From Colias croceus (taxonomy: Eukaryota; Arthropoda; Insecta; Lepidoptera; Pieridae), in NCBI RefSeq assembly GCF_905220415.1, contig NC_059554.1, positions 1,389,001 through 1,453,000 of the forward strand: DNA of 64,000 nt. The letters run 5' to 3'. Below are positions 56,524-64,000 of the stretch, one piece after another (the first letter of the stretch is position 1; each line of letters starts with the position of its first letter). The position numbers and the translations under genes are program-made. Below the pieces are notes generated by a model, which was given only the letters and a program-made list of their open reading frames with translations, was not told where the DNA came from and ran no database searches.

Positions 56524-59500
56524 ATGGTCGCGGTAAGTAAACCTTTAATATCATAGTTACACTATTACGTAAATATATGGGGTACCTATTCATCATCTAC
56601 GTCTTTTTTAGCAAACCAAAGTATTCGTGGGAAGCTTGCCACAGGGCTCCAAGCCGGAGGAATTGAGAAAACTGTTCGAACGGTTCGGCGTAGTGACAGA
56701 ATGTGATATTATGAATAGATGCGGATTCGTACACATGCAGACAGAGGATCAAGCATCTGCGGCGATTCGCGCGCTGCACAACACATCATTCAATGGCGGC
56801 GTCATAACGGTAGAGCGAGGCAGGATCAAGGAGCGCGGCCAGCGCGGAGGCGGCGGCGGCGGTCGCGGCGGTATGCGAGGGGGCATGAGAGGCATGGACA
56901 GGCGCGGCGGAGGCCCGATGCGCGGCGGCCCGCCGAGGGACGCGCCGTACCCGCCGATGAGGGACTCGCGTCCCATGGGCCCGATGCGTGGCAGCGACAT
57001 GCGCGGCCCGCCAATGGGCGGCGGGGGCATGTCGATGCGGAACGGCATGGGCGGCGGAGCGCCCTACGACCGCGGAATGGACCGGCCGCCGATGGGTGGA
57101 TATGACGACAGATACAACGGATACGGAGAAGACCGTCGAGGCTTCGCGTTGATGGACGGGCGCGGGGCTAGAGACCAGTACGGCGCTCCTCCCCCGATGT
57201 ACCCGGACGACAGGCGCGGGTACGGAGCGGTGGACGACATGCCGCCTATGTACCCTGACGACAGGCGCGCGCCCATGTATCCTGATGAAAGGGACATGAT
57301 GGACAGGCGAGGTGGCATGCGGGGAGGCCCCATGCCTATGGCGTCTGGGTACGATAGAGCACCGCCACGAGCAGCTCCCATGGGCAATGGTGATATGTAC
57401 AGCAGGAGAACACCACCTCCAATGTAAGTTTATTTTAAATACATAAATTTATGTACATTTTGACATTCTCTTGTCTCTAAATTTCAGTTTGCCATGTTTA
57501 AGGAGAAATTCAATCATACCTTAGCTGATGCAAATCAAATTAACACATTACCACTGCAATGATTCTAAATCCTTTCCTGTACATAAATACAAATCATTCT
57601 TCTTTGGAATTGGATGAACTTAATATTTTCTACAAGTACAACAAAAAAACAAGCAAGATTATTTTTGCAAAATGTACAAACCTAAATCTAAACTAAAGCT
57701 ATTCTGTAAAAGTATAATGTTAAAAAAAATAAAGTAATGAAATGAATATGCTTGCAATGCGACTAAACGTCTTGAGGTGATAATATTATAATGTTTTATG
57801 TAAAATTGTTACAACAATATTTTGATATTCCCTACAGAATTGGGACAATGGAAAATATGGGAATGATACATACAGATATCCAACATAACTTAACAGAGAA
57901 AACTAACTTTTATTTTGTTACTTTATGGAATTGCATTATTGGATATGAATTTAAAGAAATTTGTAATCACATTTTGGGGTACCAGTGTGTCTTACTACAT
58001 AATATATGTATTCATTATATAACTTCACTTCATCAACATGTTATACGTACAACATATTATATGTATGTTAGTCTATAAGGTATTTATTCTATGGGTCTGT
58101 ACAATTTATTGTCTGCTACCTGAAATAAATGTTATAAAAAAATAAAATAAAATAAAAAAATCAACATACTAATATAATGCAAATAAATACGTTACCTATA
58201 AGTACTAAGACTGCAAAATTTGAGTTCACCATTTCTTAATCCACAATGTTCGTAATAATTGAATTTTCCTCATTTGATAAATCATGATGATGATTAATAA
58301 CAATTCATTGAATTATCTTTGGTTTTAATGCAAAATTCTTATGTATTTCAGGCGCGGCGGTGGCGGTGCGGCGGCTGGCTACGACCGCGACCCGTACGCA
58401 CAGCAGTACGCTCCCATGGGACGGTAAGCATCCACACGCTGTGTACGGCAGGCGGCAACTGGTGTGCGAACAGACGATGCGATAATTTCTGTATCTATAC
58501 CAGTTGGTTGATTAAAAAAATTGTCAGTTGTGTTCGATACTGGTCTTAGACTGTCTGGATATAAATGCAGGCAGTTGATAGTGAAGATATTTCATAATTT
58601 ATACAATGAAATATGAATTGCTAATTGTTTAGTAATTTTAAATTAATATTTTTGACAATAATGGTCTTTTCATTCACATAGTGATAAAATATAATGAGAA
58701 AATACTTTATAAAATATAACAGTTGCAATGCATTCTAAAAAATTTTCTTGAATAGAAAAGAGAATATATATTTTTTGGATAATTTGGACCATTAAGGTTT
58801 TTAATGTTTGCTTAAAATTTTCTTAATGTTTATCTTTAATCAGATGTTTACACACTGGTTGCTCACACGATTTAATGTTTGTTTTTCACTTGCACACAAT
58901 TTCACTTTCTTTAATGTCTCTAGAAAAATAGCTTAGAAAATTCCGTTACAAAGTTGCGTTTGAGTCAGACGGAAAAAATCGATTAGAGAACAGTAACTGG
59001 CCGACGAAATTGCGTGGCATATACGGCTATTTCCTAAGGAATTTGTCCGGAACAATATCTTCACCAAGTAAAAAAAATATCTGGAATCTCTCGCTATATA
59101 AAATTTCAATGAATATCTCCTCGTACATTTTAAATTTCAAGGAATCTGTCCCCGTACATTTTTAATTTCAATGCTCTATCATAATTTTCGGTGTATTTTT
59201 ATTAAATTCATGAATTGAACAGCATAAATATTAGATTTTTGAGAGAGAGAGATGTTAACGTAAATGTCAATTAGATTTCCGAAAGTAAACACAATAGAGT
59301 CCAAATTGAACCGCAGTAGTAGCAAAGAGAGCATGCGATAAAGCGCGAGCGAGCGGGCAATGCGGGCTCGCGGCGCGGACCGCTGACGTTCCTTTCGTTT
59401 GCAGCTACGCACAAACGCAACGTTATCCGTAAGAGTAGGCGATGCGAGGCGACGGCGGCACTAAGCGGCTTTCTTGTTTAGCGCGGGCGGAGCGGCGCAC

Positions 59501-60544
59501 GGCGCGGCGCACGGCGGCCGGGCCCGGCCCCAGCGCACCAACAAAAACTGTATATCGCTCGTGTAGCCGCCCGGCGACACCTGCCCGCCACGCCACGCGA
59601 GCCGCGACCGCGAAGAATCCAGTGTTTTTCGACCCCCCCGTGCCCCCGACGTGCTCCTCCCCCCATGACTCCATCGAAATAGACGGACTTCAATCTATGT
59701 TTTGTTACTCTGACGACCGGTCGAAAGACACTGATAGGCTGAGCGACGACCCGTAATCATGTAAATCGCTTATGATGAATCATTTCGGCATTTCATTCCC
59801 GTCGCACGTGACGAGACACAATCGTTGTCGGTTGGCGTCTAAGCAATAAGTTTGTAAGGTATTCTAAGATGTATTTTTTAAGATAGATTAAACCACTTGT
59901 TTTAAACTCAGTGTTTCAGTTCGTATCCGCCTCCTCCCCCCGCTCCCGTCCCCATCCCGGCTCCGGCATGTGGAATAACTTGTGTTGAGTTACAGGAGAC
60001 GCGTCCGCGCTGTGATGTCTGAGTCACAGGCGAGACGCGAGCATAGTGTTAGGTCGCTACCGACTGTAGGCACGTAGCGGAGTGAGTGCGATGAGATAAC
60101 GTTGCGACGGAAAGTCCGTGCGAGTCTTTCGGACGTTAGTTGCGGTAAGGCGCAAGCGGCCGCGAGCCATAGCCGATGCTATGACGCTCGACGTGCGGCA
60201 AACGTTAAGGCGCCGGCAGGAGACGCAGCAATTGTTTACAATCGTAAGTACGGATCGAGACGTTTGCGAACGGCCGCCCAATGGAAGTTGATTGCGTATT
60301 ACATTTCGAATTGTTAAAGTTAAATCAGCACGTGTGTTCACTCGACACGTTTTCTGTGCGCACTTGATGACTATTGCCTCTGCCAGGTGTCGCCACTGAC
60401 GCAGCTCAGTTCGTTAAGCGCACTGCATTAATTGTCAGTTCTGTATTCGTCCAAACGGCGCCGCTCATATTAATAATATATTTATTTGTTTTAAATGCAC
60501 ATTTTCAAAGGTTTTTGTTTTACAGGTATTGGCCTCCAAGATGA
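56524..60544 (+). CDS. Single-RRM, RGG/proline-rich RNA-binding protein (RBM4/lark-like RRM)
   Basis: Coding exons 56524-56532 (MVA), 56612-57423 and 58352-58423, then one or more of 59405-59428, 59920-60022 and 60526-60544. RRM at about residues 5-75: RNP2 VFVGSL and RNP1 CGFVHM; the spacing and the ECDIMNRCGFVHMQTEDQA segment resemble RRMs of RBM4, RBM14 and lark. The rest is low complexity: RGG boxes (GQRGGGGGGRGGMRGGMRG), methionine- and proline-rich stretches, three MYPDDRR-type repeats (about residues 195-230), then a tyrosine-rich tail. Such proteins bind RNA in splicing or translation and often sit in RNP granules; the exact function is unknown here. The tail can be R-YWPPR, YAQTQRYP-stop, YAQTQRYP-YWPPR or a proline-rich end, giving 303-339 aa. 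AATAAA at 60623 serves the last exon. Confidence 0.85.
57424..58351. other. Intron of the RRM gene
   Basis: AT-rich. Several AATAAA words (about 57728, 58121) could serve an intronic polyadenylation event: retention of this intron gives an immediate stop (ATG TAA at 57422-57427). No exon seen. Confidence 0.45.
59405..59432 (+). CDS. RRM gene microexon / alternative last exon
   Basis: Acceptor TTCGTTTGCAG. In phase it encodes R-YAQTQRYP. The donor GTAAGA at 59429 overlaps the stop: read through, CCG TAA ends the protein; spliced, the exon is 24 nt (8 codons) and keeps the phase into 59920 or 60526. So one sequence can be a cassette microexon or a last exon. Confidence 0.6.
59433..59919. other. 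GC-rich intron or 3' UTR of the RRM gene
   Basis: An unusually GC-rich patch (about 59480-59660) in an AT-rich area, with GCGGCGCACGGCGCGGCGC-type repeats. A 104-codon + strand open frame exists but shows no domain. It would be 3' UTR if the 59405 exon is terminal. Confidence 0.4.
59920..60022 (+). CDS. RRM gene alternative proline-rich last exon
   Basis: Acceptor AGTGTTTCAG at 59910-59919. In the shared phase it reads SYPPPPPAPVPIPAPACGIT and 12 more codons to TGA. The first part fits the low-complexity style of the protein, the last part less so. A polypyrimidine-rich region could also be intronic, so this is uncertain. Confidence 0.4.
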
Positions 60545-60628
60545 AGGAAGAGCTATAAATTTATGGACTTTACCTCATTGTGCTTTGGCATAATATAGCT
60601 TTAAATTTGGCTGTGTTGGAGTAATAAA
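60526..60628 (+). CDS. RRM gene final exon (YWPPR stop) with polyadenylation signal
   Basis: Acceptor TTTTTGTTTTACAG at 60512-60525; reads (R/P)YWPPR then TGA at 60542-60544. AATAAA at 60623-60628 is followed by the T-rich downstream sequence expected of a 3' end. Most likely the constitutive last exon. Confidence 0.7.
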
Positions 60629-61020
60629 CGATTTTGAAAGAATATTGTCTTTTATTGCCTTGCCATTGTTGTAAACTTTTCCCTTTTTTTCTCCTAGCTC
60701 AATGCTATTAGAGTACATAGGTATATTATTTTATAATAGTTGAGTAGTAGATATAAAAATACCTCTAGTATGAATAGAAGTCATAAAATTAATCAAAAGT
60801 TAAAATGGACGACAAATCTGTGAAATAAAAATATTACTGGATATCCGCTTGGTCATACCAAATTAACTGTAATAGGTGCCAACATAGTAAGTTATAAAAT
60901 TTGGTGTAATTCAGATACGCACCATTGTAGACCTTCCTATAGAAAAGAAGTTTTACCGCAATTTTAAATCTCCCACTAGCCTCCTCTATCTCCAAACATC
61001 AACACATTTTTGTATAATTT

Positions 61021-61192
61021 ACTAGCGGTCCGCCCCGGCTTCGCCCGTGGTACATATTAACGTTTTCTCTACATAAGAACCATCCTCGTACTTCAAGGAA
61101 TATAATAAAAAAAGAATTATCGAAATCGGTTCAGCCGTTCTCGAGTTATGGAATTACAACGAAAAGTGGCATTGATTTTTATATATTAGATT
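61021..61192 (+). repeat. Retroelement tail, family C, copy 3
   Basis: ACTAGCGGTCCGCCCCGGCT, TCGCCCGTGGTACATATTAA, CATAAGAACCATCCTCGTAC, AAATCGGTTCAGCCGTTCTC and an ATATATTAGATT end. The most complete copy of this family in the window. Confidence 0.75.
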
Positions 61193-61700
61193 TATTAGTA
61201 AGGATTAAAATGACTAATGAAAGATAAAAAATATTAATATAATGATGACATTTCATCTCTGTTTTGATTAGTCATGCACATATTTGATAAAAAAATGTCA
61301 AGAATTCAATCAAATACCGTTTTCCTAGACGGTAGAGCAGATTCAAAATTGTACAGTAGGTAGGTAGGTATACATTATGGCACAGACTAATAATAATATA
61401 CTACGTATACTAATTATGGTAACTAAAAATTTGCAGGCAATGGAAAACTGCAGTAGTAGTTTGGCACAGCGTAAAATACTGTTTTGAAGGAAACAATTTA
61501 TTGAATGTATACGGTAAAAATATTATACTACTACAAACCTACTAAATACTATGTCAATAATGTGCATTAATAAAATCAGAGACTCGAATTAATTACCTAC
61601 TTATCCATATTGTTAAGTTTATCTTTTGTTAGTCGAAATCTACACAGTTTATTTATGGGAATTGAAAAGTAATAAAAAGAAATGCTGTTTTTTCAAACAC
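61193..61700. other. Intergenic between convergent genes
   Basis: AT-rich, no gene or clear repeat seen. The - strand gene's polyadenylation signal (AATAAA, seen as TTTATT at 61701-61706) marks its right boundary. Confidence 0.5.
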
Positions 61701-61959
61701 TTTATTTCTCCAGTAACACATTTACATATTATATACCTACTTATTACAACAAGTAGATAGGAATAATATACAGTACAACAATACAATAAAAAACAAATGC
61801 TTAACGATAAACAATTAGGTAGGTACACCGTTATACAATAAGTTTGTCTATTAGGTATAAATACTTTACATACATTGTTTCAATATCACCAATCTAATTA
61901 AGATTCTAAAAAAACTCCACAGCATTACGCAGATGAGACAATAAATCTTCCATTCAATG

Positions 61960-62791
61960 TCATCTCAAAGAGTCGAGATACACCGACGCGTTGTGTATCG
62001 ACTTGATTAATTTATTTACTTCATAATTTATGGAAGATTTAACGAAATCCGCGACATTGTAATTAGTAACTACGCCGCAGTCGCTAGCATTACAGTGAAA
62101 AATGTCGAGAATTTTTAAGGTTATTTTCTCTGGGTCACTGTGGTGCACGGCTTTGGGAGACATCCGTCTGGCTTTCCTGAACAAGGTGTCAGCAGCTAGT
62201 GTTAGGTTGTTTGAAATTAAATTCCCGCGCTTCACTTCTATGCGTGCCATGCGCCCGAGCAAATAGCCTGAAAATTACACATTTGAATTTACTCATCGCA
62301 TAAAAATGATGTCAAAGCAATAAAACTACTAAGGTGAAGACAATTTATAAACAATACAATGCCTACATCTTGCCTACATATTCGTATCACTATCTTATGT
62401 TAGAAAATTTGTTTTAAAATGAATTTATTAAAAAAAAATTACCCAGAGTAGCAAAAAAAGCAGTAGAAAATCAAAATCTTTCATTTTACTACACACTTTT
62501 TTGGTCTAGGTATTTCAATTGTTTCGTAAACATTGATTGTACTCTACATTCAAAGTTTATCTTGCAAAAAGTTAAAGCAAACAACATTCGCCAAATCTAA
62601 CACAAACAAATAAAACATACCACCAAATATGCAAATGATTCCGATAAAGAATATCAAGGTAGCGCACAACCTCCTGGTGACGTGCGGTTGTGAGCCGGTG
62701 CAAGAACTGCCGTTGGTCATGACCACAGCGTCACTGCAGCCCGAGTCCAGCTCGGATTGACTCCTGTGTATTTTTAGACCGCCGGTGTTGT
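61960..62791 (-). CDS. Unrecognised small single-pass membrane protein
   Basis: Two exons in phase: 62791-62621 (acceptor TCTCCGCCCAG) and 62267-61960 (stop). The reading is NTGGLKIHRSQSELDSGCSD, a short polar stretch, then a membrane segment LCATLIFFIGIICIFGGYLLG bounded by RR on the N side and R-M-A-R on the C side, then about 95 polar residues. That tail has three NxS/T sequons (NLT, NAS, NAS), an FHCNASDCGV pair of Cys, and a hydrophilic end. An in-frame ATG at 62720 could start a 135-aa protein; otherwise upstream exons lie further out. The sequons and Cys pair suggest the C-terminal side faces the lumen or outside (type II), which is inferred. I do not recognise the family. AATAAA at 61706-61701. 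Confidence 0.65.
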
Positions 62792-63632
62792 CTGGGCGGA
62801 GACAGTAACACGTATTTTATGTTTTCGTGAAATATTATGATTTCTGTCGTTTTAACGACATCGCTGGCGACGTTTACTAGGCATGCGAAATTTGGACAAA
62901 TTTTTATTGGGATTTTGAACTTGAATTTGTAATGCAATTTTTGTAGCATAGGTTAGGTTATAGTTATGTTAATGGTAGGTAATAGGTATACTGTATTGAT
63001 CTGAAGATGAAAATGTATGCACGGTGCACTACCATCGTAATAAGCCCTCATTGGTCCTGCTGTATCTGCAATCCGCAGATATTTTTTGTATATACATACA
63101 TATTTCTCCGATATACAAATTTTTTGCCAACTTTCACATAAAATTGCAAATTCTTTTCACATGCGTGTAAAACTGGGTCTTCTAAGGTACATACATACTG
63201 AAATAAATATTTTCGGTCAGAATGTCTTATCAGTTTCGAGGAAATTTTACTAATATTATGAATATACGTGGAAGTGCATTTGTTGTTCTTTATTTTTAAG
63301 TTGTTTTGCGATAATTAGGAAACCAGAGAATGACATTAAAGCTCCTAATTAATGTCACGCACTTTTTTTATCATTTAAGACTAATTCATTGTTATTTTTA
63401 AAAGGGTAAAAATAAAACAACAATAACAAATAATCATTTATTTAAACATTTATAATAAAAATAAGTATTTTTAATTCTAATAATCTAATTCCTATCATTA
63501 TTATTTATATTTGGCGCGTTTTATCCTTTGCAATTTTTAATTTCAAATTTTATTGTGCTGAAGTGTTCTTATTTACTACAAAACGCGCCTCTTAAAAATA
63601 AAGACAGAATTTACAAAGCATCAAATATAATG
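62792..63632. other. Upstream or intron of the - strand membrane-protein gene
   Basis: AT-rich; no further exon that I can support. Poly-T and AATAAA-like words around 63400-63470 could be the 3' end of a - strand gene entering from the right. Confidence 0.4.
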
Positions 63633-63820
63633 TACTAGGGTACCGCCCGCGGCTTCGCCCGCGCATTTCCCGGGATAAAAAGTAGCCTATGTCCTTTCTC
63701 GGGTATCAAAATATCTCCATACCAAATTTCATGAAAATTGGTTCAGTAGTTTAGGCGTGATTGAGTAACAGACAGACAGACAGACAGAGTTACTTTCGCA
63801 TTTATAATATTAGTATGGAT
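63633..63820 (+). repeat. Retroelement tail, family B, copy 2
   Basis: TACTAGGGTACCGCCCGCGG, GGGATAAAAAGTAGCCTATG, TCCATACCAAATTTCATG, TTTAGGCGTGATTGAGTAAC, (CAGA)n and an ATTAGTATGGAT end. Cleaner than the copy at 15894, so probably younger. Confidence 0.8.
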
Positions 63821-63942
63821 TTACAACTTTTATTAAATCGCAGACAATTTTGATGTCACATAACTTCAATCCTCGATGATATAAAAATATGGAAACTTTT
63901 TTAAATATAACAATAATCTTGTTGACAAAATATTTTTCCTTC

Positions 63943-63986
63943 TTAAAGTAGTAATGTAGGGTCATCCAGGCCTCCACCTGGCGAAT
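63943..63986 (-). CDS. Possible terminal exon of a gene extending past the window
   Basis: On the - strand an excellent acceptor (TTTTTTCTTTTCAG) precedes AT-TCG..., which in one phase reads SPGGGLDDPTLLL and stops at TAA 63945-63943. A short, acidic C-terminus after a strong acceptor is plausible, but with only 14 codons and the rest outside the window it is not proven. Confidence 0.3.
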
Positions 63987-64000
63987 CTGAAAAGAAAAAA

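Noticed and set aside
57791..58078. 95-codon open frame in the RRM gene intron
   Set aside because: AT-rich, no motif, no splice sites in a matching phase; best read as intron.
59442..59756. 104-codon open frame in the GC-rich patch
   Set aside because: Explained by GC-rich composition; frames on the opposite strand are equally open and no domain is visible.
1..64000. tRNA or rRNA genes
   Set aside because: I looked for tRNA A/B-box pairs with a foldable cloverleaf and for rRNA-like stretches and saw none I could support; a tRNAscan run would be decisive.

Overview
The window looks like a gene-containing stretch of a lepidopteran (moth or butterfly) nuclear genome. This rests on AT-rich intergenic DNA full of GTAGGTACCTAC-like words, spliced genes with GT-AG introns, insect-like protein sequences, and many dispersed tails of the 'ACTAG...GGCTTCGCCCGCG' and 'AAATCGGACCAGTAGTTCC' kind that I know from lepidopteran genomes. 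The species cannot be told from the sequence.

Five genes can be reconstructed with splice phases that agree at every junction. (1) PTPMT1, mitochondrial PGP phosphatase, + strand, 10140-17673, 5 exons, 194 aa. (2) SDHD, the small cytochrome b anchor of succinate dehydrogenase, - strand, 23206-19478, with two tandem alternative last exons (185 or 191 aa). (3) PSMC3/Rpt5, 26S proteasome ATPase, + strand, 23780-27564, 5 exons, 428 aa, head to head with SDHD. (4) TTLL5, tubulin polyglutamylase, + strand, about 29151-50666, 1034 aa in the long model, with two candidate first exons. (5) A single-RRM, RGG-rich RNA-binding protein, + strand, 56524-60544, with several possible 3' ends. On the - strand at 61960-62791 lies the 3' part (or all) of a small unrecognised single-pass membrane protein, and at 63943-63986 a possible last exon of a further gene.

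Region by region: 1-10 kb is gene-free and dominated by a striking inverted pair of 100-bp satellite arrays (2.3-4.3 kb). 10-17.7 kb is PTPMT1, whose second intron has absorbed nested transposons. 17.7-23.2 kb is SDHD. 23.2-23.8 kb is a divergent promoter. 23.8-27.6 kb is PSMC3 with a 1-kb foldback element in an intron. 29-51 kb is TTLL5. 51-56 kb is intergenic with decayed THAP-domain elements. 56.5-60.6 kb is the RRM gene. 60.7-64 kb holds - strand 3' ends and retroelement tails.

The most unusual features: a 107-bp GC-rich minisatellite of 20 apparently identical copies that carries the end of a TTLL5 coding exon together with its 5' splice site; alternative SDHD last exons that swap the half of the protein near the quinone and haem pocket; and a set of other repeats placed exactly at TTLL5 splice sites. 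PTPMT1 and SDHD both act at the inner mitochondrial membrane, but nothing in the sequence shows that the neighbouring genes are co-regulated beyond the shared SDHD/PSMC3 promoter region.
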